64,000 nt of DNA from an uncultured Alphaproteobacteria bacterium. GTDB lineage: Bacteria > Pseudomonadota > Alphaproteobacteria > Caulobacterales > Aquidulcibacteraceae. The notes beneath the pieces were generated by a model. The model was not told the origin of the DNA, made no database searches, and worked only from the letters and a program-made list of their open reading frames with translations. Positions 9,478 through 18,701 of the stretch are shown piece by piece (the first letter of the stretch is position 1; every line of letters begins with the position of its first letter). The stretch is from the NCBI GenBank assembly GCA_902826335.1, contig CADEEL010000007.1, forward strand, positions 40,773 to 104,772. Reading direction: 5' to 3'. The position numbers and the translations under genes were made by a program.

Positions 9478-10656
9478 CTATCTTTCCACACAGAGCGCAA
9501 TGCCCATGCCGCCGCCGATGCAAAGCGTGGCGAGGCCCTTGGAGGCATTGCGGCGGCGCAGTTCATACAACAGCGTGGTCAAGATGCGGGCCCCCGAGGC
9601 GCCGATCGGATGGCCGATGGCGATGGCGCCGCCATTGACGTTCACTTTCTCCGGGTCCCAGCCCATCTCCTTGTTGACCGCGAGCGCCTGCGCCGCGAAC
9701 GCCTCGTTCGCCTCGACGAGATCGAGATCGGCGACTTTCCAGCCGGCTTTCTCCAGAGCGGCCTTTGATGCGGGGATCGGCCCCGTGCCCATCACCGCCG
9801 GATCGCACCCGCGCGAAGCCCAGGACGCGATACGCGCCAGCGGCTCGATCTTGCGCTTCTTGGCTTCTTCCGCGGTCATCAGCACCAGAGCGGCCGCGCC
9901 GTCATTGATGCCGGAGGCGTTGGCCGCCGTCACCGTGCCGTCCTTCTTGAACGCCGGCTTCAGCTTGGCCGCATCCGCGATCGTGGCGCCGGCGCGGATA
10001 TATTCGTCCCGGTCGACCGTCACATCGCCCTTGCGCCCCTTGATGGTGACGCGCGCGATCTCATCGATGAATTTATCCGCCTTCTGCGCGGCTTCGGCCT
10101 TGTTCTGGGAAGCAGTGGCGAACGCGTCCTGCTCCTCGCGCGTAAGCTGCCATTTCTCGGCGACGTTCTCGGCCGTGACGCCCATGTGATAGCCGTAGAA
10201 GACGTCGGTCAGCCCGTCCTTGATCATGCTGTCAGTGAACTCAAGGCCGCCCATTTTTTGCCCGTTGCGCAGATGCGCGACGTGCGGCGACAGGCTCATG
10301 CTCTCCTGCCCGCCCGCGACGACAATCGAAGCGTCTCCATTCCGGATCTGTTGGAAGCCGGTGACGACCGCGCGCAGCCCCGAGCCGCAGACCTGATTGA
10401 GGCACCAGGCCGGGCTTTCATCCGGCACGCCGGCGGCGCGGCTCGCCTGGCGGGCTGGATTCATGCCCTGATTGGCGGTGAGCACCTGGCCGAGGACGAC
10501 TTCATCCACATCGGCGGCGTCCACCCCCGCGCGCTGCAGCGCGGCCATGATCGCCGTGCGGCCAAGTTCATGGGCCGGCGCGGCGGCCAGCGCCCCATTG
10601 AACGAGCCGACCGGCGTGCGGGCGGCGGCGGCGATCACGATGTCAGTTGCGGCCAT
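9478..10656 (-). CDS. phaA: Acetyl-CoA C-acetyltransferase (biosynthetic thiolase)
   Basis: 392 residues. It condenses two acetyl-CoA into acetoacetyl-CoA, the first step of PHB synthesis. The nucleophilic Cys is in [11 protein letters not shown] near residue 88, GGQESMS follows, the catalytic His is in [27 protein letters not shown], and the C-terminal CIGGGMGIA holds the second Cys. The true start is ATG 10656 behind a GGGAG site; the open frame upstream of it is not coding. It is divergent from the PHB regulator phaR. Confidence 0.95.
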   Translation of the reverse strand: MAATDIVIAAAARTPVGSFNGALAAAPAHELGRTAIMAALQRAGVDAADVDEVVLGQVLTANQGMNPARQASRAAGVPDESPAWCLNQVCGSGLRAVVTGFQQIRNGDASIVVAGGQESMSLSPHVAHLRNGQKMGGLEFTDSMIKDGLTDVFYGYHMGVTAENVAEKWQLTREEQDAFATASQNKAEAAQKADKFIDEIARVTIKGRKGDVTVDRDEYIRAGATIADAAKLKPAFKKDGTVTAANASGINDGAAALVLMTAEEAKKRKIEPLARIASWASRGCDPAVMGTGPIPASKAALEKAGWKVADLDLVEANEAFAAQALAVNKEMGWDPEKVNVNGGAIAIGHPIGASGARILTTLLYELRRRNASKGLATLCIGGGMGIALCVER

Positions 10657-10818
10657 CGGCCTCTCCCTTTTGGTGCATTGCGCTTCGGTCATGACCTGTC
10701 GCACGCGAACGCCCAATTTGGAAGCGCTTGCGCGCCTTGCATTGCGGGCGCGAACGCGCGACCTTGGCGAGATTGCTGCGCCGCGACATGAGGCGCTTCG
10801 CAGTGCGGGAGACAGAGT

Positions 10819-11427
10819 GTGGCGAATGCGCAGGCCGGGCCGAACGAAGGCGAAGCAAAGCCGGTCATCATCAAGAAATACGCCAACCGGCGCCTCTATA
10901 ACACCAAGGCCAGCGCCTATGTGACGCTGGACGATCTCTCCGCCATGGTGCGCGAGGGGGAAGACTTCATTGTGCTTGACGCCAAGACCGGCGACGACCT
11001 CACCCGTTCGGTGCTGACGCAGATCATCTTCGAGCAGGAAAGCCAGGGCCAAGCGCTGCTGCCCGTTCAATTCCTGCGCCGCCTCATTCGGTTTTACGGC
11101 GATAGCATGCAGGGCTTTTTGCCCTCTTATCTCGACATGAGCATGGAGCGGTTCACCGCCGGCCAGGAAGCGATGCGCGAACAGATGGCGCGGGCCTTCG
11201 GCGGGCGCACGCCAATGGTCGCGTTCGAGGAGCAGGCGCGCCAGAACATGGCGCTGTTCGAGCAGGCGTTGCGCATGTGGTCCCCGCTGTCGACCGGCCC
11301 GGCCACGGGCGCCCCGCGCGAGGAAGCGCCGGCCGCCGGCAATGACACGATGGCCGAGCTGCGCCGCCAGATGGAGGCGATGCAGAAGCAACTCGATCTG
11401 CTCAGTGGGACGACGCGGAAGCCATAA
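10819..11427 (+). CDS. phaR: Polyhydroxyalkanoate synthesis repressor
   Basis: 202 residues. The N-terminal PHB/PHA accumulation regulator domain is unmistakable: [22 protein letters not shown] near residues 19-40, then [23 protein letters not shown]. PhaR binds both PHB granules and phasin or synthase promoters. A C-terminal coiled coil ([18 protein letters not shown]) is visible. The start is GTG 10819 with GGAG eight bases upstream; no ATG fits. The 162-base region shared with divergent phaA holds several TTGC/TTGCG repeats that could be its operator. Its last 26 bases overlap the next convergent gene. Confidence 0.93.
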   Translation: MANAQAGPNEGEAKPVIIKKYANRRLYNTKASAYVTLDDLSAMVREGEDFIVLDAKTGDDLTRSVLTQIIFEQESQGQALLPVQFLRRLIRFYGDSMQGFLPSYLDMSMERFTAGQEAMREQMARAFGGRTPMVAFEEQARQNMALFEQALRMWSPLSTGPATGAPREEAPAAGNDTMAELRRQMEAMQKQLDLLSGTTRKP

Positions 11428-12391
11428 GCTCAGCCACGAGTTCGAACGATCGCAGGCGCTTCTCGGCATCGAATATTTGCGCGGTGATGATGAGTTCGTC
11501 GGCGCCGGTCAGCGCCGCGAACGCACGCATACGCGTGCGCACAAGATCAGGCCCGCCAACCGCCGCGTAGCGGCGCACTTGTTCGAGCCCCGCGGTTTCG
11601 GCGGCGCTCAAAGTCACATTCCGCGGAGGCGGCAGCGGCGTCGGCGCGCCGCGCCGCAGATTGAGGAAGGCCTGGGTCTGGGAGGTCGCCAGAAAGAGCG
11701 CCTCTTCATCGGTCTCCGCGGCCACGACGGCGAGCGCGGCCATCACTGTCGGCTGCGCGCAGTACGCGGAGGGTTTGAAATTGGCGCGATAGAGGGCCAG
11801 CGCCTCCAGGAGCTGGGCTGGCGCGAAGTGCGATGCGAACGCGAACGGGAGGCCGAACAGCGCCGCGAGCTGCGCGCCGTAGAGGCTTGAGCCGAGAATC
11901 CAGATCGGCACATTCGATCCCGCGCCGGGAATGGCGCGCACGCGTTGGCCGGGCTCGGGCGGGCCGAGCAAGGCCTGCAACTCGAGCACGTCATTGGGAA
12001 AGCGATCGATTTCGCCCACCAAGGTGCGCCGCAATGCATGGGCCGTCGCCTGATCCGTTCCCGGCGCGCGGCCGAGGCCCAAATCGATGCGGCCGGGAAA
12101 CAGCGCTTCGAGCGTGCCGAATTGCTCGGCGATGACGAGTGGGGCGTGGTTGGGCAGCATGATCCCGCCCGCGCCGACACGGATCGTCTTGGTCGCGGCG
12201 GCGATGTGCGCGATCACCACGGCCGTGGCGGCGCTGGCGATCCCCGGCATGTTGTGGTGCTCAGCGACCCAGTAGCGGCGATAGCCGAGCGCCTCGGCGT
12301 GTTGGGCAAGGCGACGCGCTTCGGCAAGCGCGCCCGCGGCGCCGCCGCCTTCAACGATGGGCGCGAGATCGAGGACGGACAGTGGAATCAT
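11402..12391 (-). CDS. Luciferase-like flavin-dependent monooxygenase (YhbW type)
   Basis: 329 residues, TIM-barrel LLM family. It starts with the typical [12 protein letters not shown] and carries [17 protein letters not shown] near residues 45-60, [40 protein letters not shown] near 80-120, and [14 protein letters not shown] at the C-terminus. These are the marks of the YhbW-like MsnO8 subgroup. The flavin and substrate are unknown. ATG 12391 is preferred over ATG 12415 because it matches the family N-terminus. The 3' end overlaps phaR by 26 bases on the opposite strand. Confidence 0.88.
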   Translation of the reverse strand: MIPLSVLDLAPIVEGGGAAGALAEARRLAQHAEALGYRRYWVAEHHNMPGIASAATAVVIAHIAAATKTIRVGAGGIMLPNHAPLVIAEQFGTLEALFPGRIDLGLGRAPGTDQATAHALRRTLVGEIDRFPNDVLELQALLGPPEPGQRVRAIPGAGSNVPIWILGSSLYGAQLAALFGLPFAFASHFAPAQLLEALALYRANFKPSAYCAQPTVMAALAVVAAETDEEALFLATSQTQAFLNLRRGAPTPLPPPRNVTLSAAETAGLEQVRRYAAVGGPDLVRTRMRAFAALTGADELIITAQIFDAEKRLRSFELVAELMASASSH

Positions 12392-12534
12392 ACCCGCGAC
12401 ATAAGCCTTGCGCATGGCGCCGCCAAACGGGGATTGGCGCGGCCTCCACGCACATTCAAGGCAATTTGAGCCGGCGTCATTGGCGCGACGTTAACCAGTT
12501 CACAGCACAACGCCGCGAACACTTGGGGTTATTC

Positions 12535-14970
12535 ATGCTTGGACGAATTAATTCGCGCCTTTCCATCGGCGCGCGCCTCGCGCTCGTCTCAGGCCTTTTC
12601 GTGACCGCATCGGCGGTGGGCGCGGGGCTATTGGCCCAGCGCGGCATGAATGAAATCGCCTTTTCGGAAAAAGAGCGCAGCGGCAGCGAACAGATCAACC
12701 GCATCTGGCGCGCCATGCAGGAGAACGGGACCGCCGCCATCCCTGGCCACGAGCGCGCCGACGCCTTATTCAACGCCACGACGGCCGCATCCGCTTATTT
12801 TGAAGCCGATACCGCTCTTGAGCGCGACAGCGCGGGCGCAGCCTATATCGTGGCGGTTGCTGACGGATCGAATCTCACGCTCGATCCCGATCTCGATAGT
12901 TTTTACGCGATGGACGCGGCCGTCGTGCGGCTGCCGAGCCTGAGGCTGGAAGCACAAGGCCTTGTCGAGGCGATGGCCCTTCCGCTGGTGCAGGCGGATC
13001 GTCAGGTGCGCATCGCGGTCGCGCTTGACCGCGTTGAGCGCGCCACGCAGGCCGCGCAAGCATCGCTTGACGCCAGCATGGCGAACAACGCCGCCGGCGA
13101 TGTGCGCGGCGCGCTGCAAAACCCAACACAGGCGCTGGCCGCGACGACTCAGGCCCTGATTGCTCGCGGGCGCGCTGCGCTTACCGGACAGGCCGTTGAC
13201 GCCTCTGGCGCGCATCGCGCGTTTGAAGATCAGCTCAACACGACCTGGGTCGCCAGCAATGGCGCACTGGCCCGCCTGCTCGACGCGCGGATCGCGCGCA
13301 TGCAAACTGGCCTCGCGCGCGACATGGCGATTGTGCTGGCCCTGCTTGGCTTCGCGGCGTTTCTCGCCTGGCTGATCGCTCGGGGACTTGGCCAACGATT
13401 CAACGCTCTGGGCGCTACGATGGACCGGCTGACCAATGGCGATAAATCCGTCGACGTGCCTCATCTCGACGATCGCAACGAGACGGGCCGCATCGCCTCC
13501 ACGCTCGGCCTTCTGAAAAACAGCTTGATCGAAGCGGACGCGGCCGAGCGTCAACGTTTGGAACTTCAGCAACAGCGTGAAACCGAGCGCGCGGAAGCCG
13601 AACGCGCGAAGGAAGCGGCGGCGCGTGCGCAGGATCAGGAGCGCGTCGCCGCGGAAGCAGCGCGCAAGGAAGCTGAAGCCGCGGCGCTGGCGCGCGAACA
13701 GGCGCTCGTCGTCAATTCCTTTGGCGAGGGCCTCGCCGCGCTGGCGCAGAATCAGCTTGATTTCCGATTGCGCCAGGATCTGCCGGCCGCGTACCGCAAA
13801 CTGCAATCCGATTTCAATTCCGCGATCGCGGGCTTTGAGCAAAGCCAACGCGACGCGGAGGCGGCCCGCAACGCGCGCGAGCAGGATCGCGAACAAGCGG
13901 AACTGGCGCGCAAACAGGCGGAGGAACAAGCGCTCGCGCGCGAGCAGGCGCTGGTCGTCTCCTCATTTGGACAAGGCTTGGCGGCGCTTGCCAAGCGCAA
14001 CATCGCGTTCCGGCTCGATCATGAACTGCCGCCGGCCTATCGCCAGCTGAAAGCCGATTTTAATGCGGCCATGGCCCAAATCGAAGACGCATTGCGAACA
14101 ATTGACACGCAATCGAACGATATGGCCTCCGGCGCCGGAGACATCAGCCGCGCAGCGGACGACCTCGCCCGCCGCACGGAGCAACAGGCCGCCAGCCTCG
14201 AAGAGACTGCTGCGGCGGTTGACCAAGTCACCGCTACAGTCGCCAAAACCGCCGACAACGCGCGCCAAGCTAATGTCAGCGTCGCGGACGCGCGCCGCGA
14301 GGCCGCGGCAAGCGACGAGATTGTGCGCCAAGCGGTCGACGCCATGCGCGAAATTGACGCCTCGGCGCGCCAGATTTCGCAAATCATCGGCGTGATCGAC
14401 GAAATCGCCTTCCAGACTAACCTTCTAGCGCTCAATGCCGGCGTGGAAGCGGCGCGCGCCGGCGATGCTGGGCGCGGGTTCGCGGTCGTCGCCTCAGAGG
14501 TTCGCGCGCTGGCGCAACGTTCGGCCGACGCGGCGAAGGAGATCAAGGCGCTCATTTCGACAAGCGATGAGCAGGTCAAGGCCGGCGTGCGCCTCGTTGG
14601 GGCGACAGGGGAAGCGCTGTCGCGCATCGTGCAGTGCGTGAGTGAGATGAATGGCCTGGTTGTGGACATAGCCGCCTCCGCCCAGGAGCAGGCGGCCGCG
14701 CTCGGTGAGGTCAACACGGCCGTCAATCAGATGGATCAAACCACACAGCAAAACGCCGCCATGGTTGAGGAGAGCACGGCGGCCAGCCATACGCTTGCTC
14801 AACAGGCGCGCGATCTCTCCGCGCTCGTGGCCCAATTCGCTCTGGGCGGGGTAAAGGCGGGCGGCGGCGCGTCCTCCGAGGGACGGCCTGTTCGTCTCGC
14901 GGCACGCAGGCGCGCCGCCAGCGGCCCCGTTGCGGCCGCGGCCGTACAGCCAGACTGGGAAGAATTCTAG
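12535..14970 (+). CDS. Methyl-accepting chemotaxis protein with duplicated HAMP-like linker
   Basis: 811 residues. A first membrane helix lies near 11-32, then a periplasmic domain, then a second helix near 264-285, HAMP, and a long Glu/Ala/Arg coiled coil. Two tandem related segments follow (about 388-445 and 470-527), both reading EQALVV.SFG.GLAALA and DFNAA. The signalling domain carries EIAFQTNLLALNAGVEAARAG and GFAVVASEVRALAQRS. The protein ends in DWEEF, the tether pentapeptide for CheR/CheB seen in alphaproteobacterial receptors. ATG 12535 was preferred to the longer frame because it gives a normal short N-terminus before the first helix. No che genes are near, so it is an orphan receptor here. 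Confidence 0.93.
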   Translation: MLGRINSRLSIGARLALVSGLFVTASAVGAGLLAQRGMNEIAFSEKERSGSEQINRIWRAMQENGTAAIPGHERADALFNATTAASAYFEADTALERDSAGAAYIVAVADGSNLTLDPDLDSFYAMDAAVVRLPSLRLEAQGLVEAMALPLVQADRQVRIAVALDRVERATQAAQASLDASMANNAAGDVRGALQNPTQALAATTQALIARGRAALTGQAVDASGAHRAFEDQLNTTWVASNGALARLLDARIARMQTGLARDMAIVLALLGFAAFLAWLIARGLGQRFNALGATMDRLTNGDKSVDVPHLDDRNETGRIASTLGLLKNSLIEADAAERQRLELQQQRETERAEAERAKEAAARAQDQERVAAEAARKEAEAAALAREQALVVNSFGEGLAALAQNQLDFRLRQDLPAAYRKLQSDFNSAIAGFEQSQRDAEAARNAREQDREQAELARKQAEEQALAREQALVVSSFGQGLAALAKRNIAFRLDHELPPAYRQLKADFNAAMAQIEDALRTIDTQSNDMASGAGDISRAADDLARRTEQQAASLEETAAAVDQVTATVAKTADNARQANVSVADARREAAASDEIVRQAVDAMREIDASARQISQIIGVIDEIAFQTNLLALNAGVEAARAGDAGRGFAVVASEVRALAQRSADAAKEIKALISTSDEQVKAGVRLVGATGEALSRIVQCVSEMNGLVVDIAASAQEQAAALGEVNTAVNQMDQTTQQNAAMVEESTAASHTLAQQARDLSALVAQFALGGVKAGGGASSEGRPVRLAARRRAASGPVAAAAVQPDWEEF

Positions 14971-15126
14971 CACACCCCGCCCGGTCCATCCGGTTTGCAA
15001 TGCCCAGAGACTGCGCTATAGGCGCGCCAGCTTGCTTGATCGCGCCCTGCGCTCGCTAGCCGTCCCGCTGAACATGGCGCTTAGCCTGGCGACGACGCCC
15101 GGGCGCTTCGTTTTGGAGTGCGCCCA

Positions 15127-15753
15127 ATGTCGAACGTGCTGATGCCGAAGGCGACCGCCGTGTGGCTGATCGAACAAACTTCCCTGGCGTTCGACCAGAT
15201 CGCGGATTTCTGCGGCCTGCATCCGCTTGAAGTGCAAGGCATCGCCAACGAGGACGTCGCCAAGGGCATTCGCGGCGTCGATCCGATCGCCGGGGGCTTT
15301 CTCTCGCGCGACGAAATCGACCGCGCGGAAAAAAATCCCGCTTATCGCATGAAGCCGATGGCGCCCAAGCGCATCGACATTCCCGAGCCGAAGCAGCGCG
15401 GCGCACGTTATACGCCCGTGGCGCGCCGCTCGGACCGGCCAGACGCGATCCAATGGTTCCTGCGCCATCACCCGGAAGTGGCGGATTCCAAGATCGTCAA
15501 GCTGATCGGCACGACCAAGGCGACGATCGAGCAGGTGCGCCAGCGCACGCACTGGAACGCATCGAACCTCAAACCCGTCGATCCGGTGACGCTTGGCCTA
15601 TGCACCCAGATCGAGCTGGACCGCATCGTGGCCGAAGCCGCCGCCGCCAAGACCCGCGCCGAGGCGCGCGCCCGCAAGGCCGAAGGCGCAACGCTCAAGC
15701 CGGCAAGCGAAACCGTCACCGCCGCAGCGGATTCGGACGGGACAGACGCCTAG
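15127..15753 (+). CDS. trcR: DUF1013 protein, TrcR-type cell-cycle transcription regulator
   Basis: 208 residues. The family core is complete: MPKATAVWLIEQTSLAFDQIADFCGLHPLEVQGIADE-like start, GGFLSRDEI, and a second helix-turn-helix-like half with RSDRPDAIQWFLRHHPEV and TKATIEQVRQRTHWN. DUF1013 proteins are restricted to alphaproteobacteria; in Caulobacter the member TrcR associates with RNA polymerase and affects cell-cycle genes. That role is family knowledge, not visible here. ATG 15127 has GGAG about eight bases upstream. The C-terminal 45 residues are a low-complexity Ala-rich tail. Confidence 0.9.
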   Translation: MSNVLMPKATAVWLIEQTSLAFDQIADFCGLHPLEVQGIANEDVAKGIRGVDPIAGGFLSRDEIDRAEKNPAYRMKPMAPKRIDIPEPKQRGARYTPVARRSDRPDAIQWFLRHHPEVADSKIVKLIGTTKATIEQVRQRTHWNASNLKPVDPVTLGLCTQIELDRIVAEAAAAKTRAEARARKAEGATLKPASETVTAAADSDGTDA

Positions 15754-15768
15754 GGCGCTGCCAGGCGC

Positions 15769-15945
15769 TTAGTGCGCCATGCGCACCCTGAGCGATTCGA
15801 TCTCTTCCTTGATCCGCAGTTTTTCTTTCTTCTTTTCAGAAAGATGAAGCGCATCGGCGGCGGGGCGCCTGGCTTCGAGTTCGATTTCTTCGTCTAGCAT
15901 ACGGTGGCGGGCGTCGAGTTCGCGAATCCGCGCGTCTAAAGCCAT
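15769..15945 (-). CDS. YdcH/DUF465 small helical protein
   Basis: 58 residues from ATG 15945 to TAA 15769, too short for routine calling but clearly a DUF465 member: MALDARIRELDARHRMLDEEI, then the LHLSEKKKEKLRIKEEIESL core. The family forms short helical hairpins of unknown role. It converges on trcR with 15 bases between stops and is divergent from a second DUF465 gene at 16124. The start is set by homology to that paralogue and to the usual family length. Confidence 0.85.
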   Translation of the reverse strand: MALDARIRELDARHRMLDEEIELEARRPAADALHLSEKKKEKLRIKEEIESLRVRMAH

Positions 15946-16123
15946 GGGCGACGATTCCTTCTCGCTAAGAATGGCAGTGAAGCACCACTTTGGCCGTCTG
16001 TCCGATCACACTCTGTTACAGCGTAAACGGCAAGTTGCAATGCATTCACGCATGGCTTGAATTGGGACAACGCCTATGGCTTAGGTGCCCCTTTCGGGGT
16101 CCATTCCCTTATCAGGCGAGCCA

Positions 16124-16360
16124 ATGAGCGCGGACGGGGACGGCTTCAGCATCCATGACACAGAAGAGCAACGCGCGCTGAAAACGCGCCTGGCCTCGCT
16201 GCGCGAGGAGCATCGCGCGCTGGACGCCGCCATCGGCGCCCTTCACGATGCGTCGGGCGCAGACGCGCTTCAGGTGGCCCGCCTGAAGAAGCGCAAGCTG
16301 GTGCTGAAGGACCAAATTCAGTGGATCGAAGACAGGCTCACCCCGGACATCATCGCCTGA
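16124..16360 (+). CDS. YdcH/DUF465 small helical protein, second paralogue
   Basis: 78 residues. The DUF465 pattern is present (LKTRLASLREEHRALDAAIGALH, then LKKRKLVLKDQIQWIEDRL) after a short acidic extension MSADGDGFSIHD. ATG 16124 was chosen over the frame start at 16085 because the intervening codons look non-coding and AGGCGAG lies just upstream. It is divergent from the shorter paralogue at 15769-15945, with 178 bases between them. The lpxR-like gene overlaps its 3' end, so the two may be co-transcribed. Confidence 0.87.
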   Translation: MSADGDGFSIHDTEEQRALKTRLASLREEHRALDAAIGALHDASGADALQVARLKKRKLVLKDQIQWIEDRLTPDIIA

Positions 16361-17388
16361 GGCCTTGGGCGTTGGGGCTGGTCGCCGCCGCGCTCGCCGC
16401 GCCGGGCGCCGCGCGCGCTCAGGATGTTGAGGAAGCACGCCAGGAAGGCGTGCTTTCACTGGTCGTGGAGAATGATAGCCTCTCCTCCGGCGCGGACCGG
16501 AATTACACCAGCGGCGTCAGGCTCGCCTATGTGCAGCCGACCGGCGATATCCCCTCCTGGCTGAGCGGCGGGGAGGATTTCATCGCCAATTTCACCGATG
16601 CGCGCCCGGCCTTCTGGGGCGTCTCCATCGGCCAATCGATCTTCACGCCGGAAAACATCGCCGCCAATCCCGCTCCGCCGGACGAGCATCCCTATGCTGG
16701 CTATCTCTATGGTCAGATCCTGCTCGCCACGATCCAGAACCGGCCGGACGGGATGTTTCCACGCTTTTCCGACCTCTACGAATTGGAGTTCGGCATGATC
16801 GGGCCGTCCGCGCTTGGCCAGCAGGCGCAGCAGGGCATCCACGAATTCCTCGGCGCGCCCGACCCGCAAGGCTGGGACAGTCAGCTGCACGACGAATTCG
16901 TGTTCGCGCTGTCCTATGAACGGCGCTGGTCGAGCCTGCGCTATTTTGCCGACATCACGCCCGGCGGGCTCGAAATCGTCGTCTCGCCAAGCCTGGGCGC
17001 GACGCTTGGCACGCTCCGCACCGAAGCGCGCGCCGGCGTCACGGCGCAGATCGGCTATCAAATCCTCAACAATTACGAGATCGGGCCGCCGCGCGTGCGC
17101 CCCGCCCTCTCGGGCGCCGGCTATTTCGAGCATCGCGATTTTTCATGGAGCCTGTTCGCCGGGGTTCAGGCGCGGGCGGTTGCGCGCAACGTTTTTCTCG
17201 ATGGAAACACTTATCGCGACAGCGCGCGCGTCGACCGCATTCCCGGCGTGGTGGATGGGCAGGTCGGCTTCACGCTGCAGATGGGCGATGCGCGCCTCGC
17301 CTACACCTATGTGGTGCGTACGGACGAATTCGAGACGCAAACCGCGGCGCAGGATTTCGGTACGTTGGCGCTGCAGCTGCGGTTCTAA
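16321..17388 (+). CDS. LpxR-like outer-membrane protein (DUF2219)
   Basis: About 355 residues from GTG 16321; the real start is uncertain because no ATG precedes the signal peptide (hydrophobic LGLVAAALAAPGAARA, cleavage before QD). The mature protein opens with SLVVENDSLSSGADRNYTSGVRLAY, the motif of LpxR/DUF2219 lipid A 3'-O-deacylase barrels, with conserved Asn and Asp near the start, and later has HPYAGYLYG. It ends in an aromatic-terminated strand (LALQLRF), as outer-membrane barrels do. LpxR removes the 3' acyl chain of lipid A, but many DUF2219 members are untested. It overlaps the upstream DUF465 gene by 40 bases. Confidence 0.85.
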   Translation: MDRRQAHPGHHRLRPWALGLVAAALAAPGAARAQDVEEARQEGVLSLVVENDSLSSGADRNYTSGVRLAYVQPTGDIPSWLSGGEDFIANFTDARPAFWGVSIGQSIFTPENIAANPAPPDEHPYAGYLYGQILLATIQNRPDGMFPRFSDLYELEFGMIGPSALGQQAQQGIHEFLGAPDPQGWDSQLHDEFVFALSYERRWSSLRYFADITPGGLEIVVSPSLGATLGTLRTEARAGVTAQIGYQILNNYEIGPPRVRPALSGAGYFEHRDFSWSLFAGVQARAVARNVFLDGNTYRDSARVDRIPGVVDGQVGFTLQMGDARLAYTYVVRTDEFETQTAAQDFGTLALQLRF

Positions 17389-17411
17389 AATTCTCTCGAG
17401 GCGCGCCTGCT

Positions 17412-18059
17412 TTAACGCTCGGCGCGCCGCGCACGGGCATGCTTGGCCGCATACATGGCCTCATCGGCGCGCGCGAGCGCGCTTTCCGGATCCTCGACCG
17501 CGCCAAGCGCATGCACGCCGATTGAGGCGCCGATGCGGTGCGTGACGCCCTCATGCACGGCCGGGTGCGCAGCGATCGCCTCGGCCAAAGTCTGCGCCTT
17601 GCGCCGCGCCTCCTCGATCTCGGACCGCGCCAGGATCACGCCGAATTCGTCGCCGCCCAAGCGGCCGACCACATCGCTCTCGCGCACTTGCGCGCGAAGC
17701 ACCTGCGCGACATGGCGCAGCACCGCATCGCCCGCGCCATGGCCGAAACGATCATTGACGGCCTTGAAGGCGTCGAGATCGACATAAAGCACGGCCGCGG
17801 GCGTTTCGTAGCGCTCGGCGTAGCTCATCGCCTGATGCAAAGCGCGCATGAAGGCGCGGCGGTTGAGCGTCGGCGTCAGGCTATCATGATCAGCCAGAAG
17901 CTCCGCCTCGGCGAGGCGGCGGCGCAAATCCGCATTCTCATCATGGAGCGTTTCGAGCGCGACCCGTACCGGCGCCGTAAGGCTTTTGAGCCGCAGGCCA
18001 AAGCGCGCGCCAATCGGCTCGACCGTCTTCGCCTGCTTTTGACGCACCAAGCGCAACAT
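17412..18059 (-). CDS. Diguanylate cyclase (GGDEF domain)
   Basis: 215 residues. A short N-terminal segment with a coiled coil (LHDENADLRRRLAEAELLADHD) leads into a full GGDEF domain: DSLTPTLNRRAF, YVDLDAFKAVNDRFGHGAGD and RLGGDEFGVIL. An RxxD inhibitory site (RESD) sits five residues before GGDEF, so product inhibition by c-di-GMP is expected. There is no membrane or sensory domain. The lead-in 'DSLTPTLNRR' is the usual DxLTGLxNRR with Thr-Pro instead of Thr-Gly. It converges with the lpxR-like gene and is divergent from purE. Confidence 0.9.
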   Translation of the reverse strand: MLRLVRQKQAKTVEPIGARFGLRLKSLTAPVRVALETLHDENADLRRRLAEAELLADHDSLTPTLNRRAFMRALHQAMSYAERYETPAAVLYVDLDAFKAVNDRFGHGAGDAVLRHVAQVLRAQVRESDVVGRLGGDEFGVILARSEIEEARRKAQTLAEAIAAHPAVHEGVTHRIGASIGVHALGAVEDPESALARADEAMYAAKHARARRAER

Positions 18060-18206
18060 GCGCCTTGCGATGCGCGCATGCGGTAAAGGTCACGTTAACA
18101 GTTTTAATTTACCTTGAATCGTCAGGCATTTTTCAACGCTTTACGCCCCCGCGCCGGCGCCTATAGTGCGCGCTCTTTTTCCCAGAATCGTGATTCGAAC
18201 TCCTCC

Positions 18207-18701
18207 TTGGCCGCACCGTCCGCCCCGCTCGTCGGGCTCGTCATGGGCTCCGCATCCGATTGGGAGACGCTCGCGCACGCCGCCGCCGCGCTGGACGATC
18301 TGGCGATCCCCTATGAGGCGAAGATCGTCTCCGCGCATCGCACACCCGATCGGTTGTTCGCCTACGCCAAGTCCGCACGGGATCGCGGCGTTAAGGTGAT
18401 CATTGCTGGCGCCGGGGGGGCTGCGCACCTGCCCGGCATGATCGCCGCGCTGACTCCGCTTCCCGTGCTTGGCGTGCCGGTGAAAAGCGCCGCACTCAGC
18501 GGCATGGATAGCCTCCTCTCTATCGTGCAGATGCCGAAGGGCGTGCCGGTGGGGACGCTGGCGATCGGCGAAGCTGGCGCGGCCAATGCGGCGCTGCTCG
18601 CCGCCGCGATCCTCGCCCTTGGCGATGACGCGCTGGCGACGCGCCTTGACGCCTATCGCGCCGCGCAGACGAGCGCCGTGGGCCACGATCCGCGCCCATG
18701 A
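18207..18701 (+). CDS. purE: N5-carboxyaminoimidazole ribonucleotide mutase
   Basis: 164 residues. It moves the carboxyl group of N5-CAIR to give CAIR in purine synthesis. Class I PurE motifs: [31 protein letters not shown], and VGTLAIG. No ATG lies before the MGSASDW motif, so the start must be non-ATG; TTG 18207 gives the usual N-terminus, though no good ribosome-binding site is seen and TTG 18114 is an alternative. The stop overlaps the purK start as ATGA, so the two are translationally coupled. Confidence 0.94.
   Translation: MAAPSAPLVGLVMGSASDWETLAHAAAALDDLAIPYEAKIVSAHRTPDRLFAYAKSARDRGVKVIIAGAGGAAHLPGMIAALTPLPVLGVPVKSAALSGMDSLLSIVQMPKGVPVGTLAIGEAGAANAALLAAAILALGDDALATRLDAYRAAQTSAVGHDPRP

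Noticed and set aside
18095-18107. TTAA repeat pair between the GGDEF gene and purE as a CtrA site
   Set aside because: The two TTAA halves are five bases apart; CtrA sites need seven.
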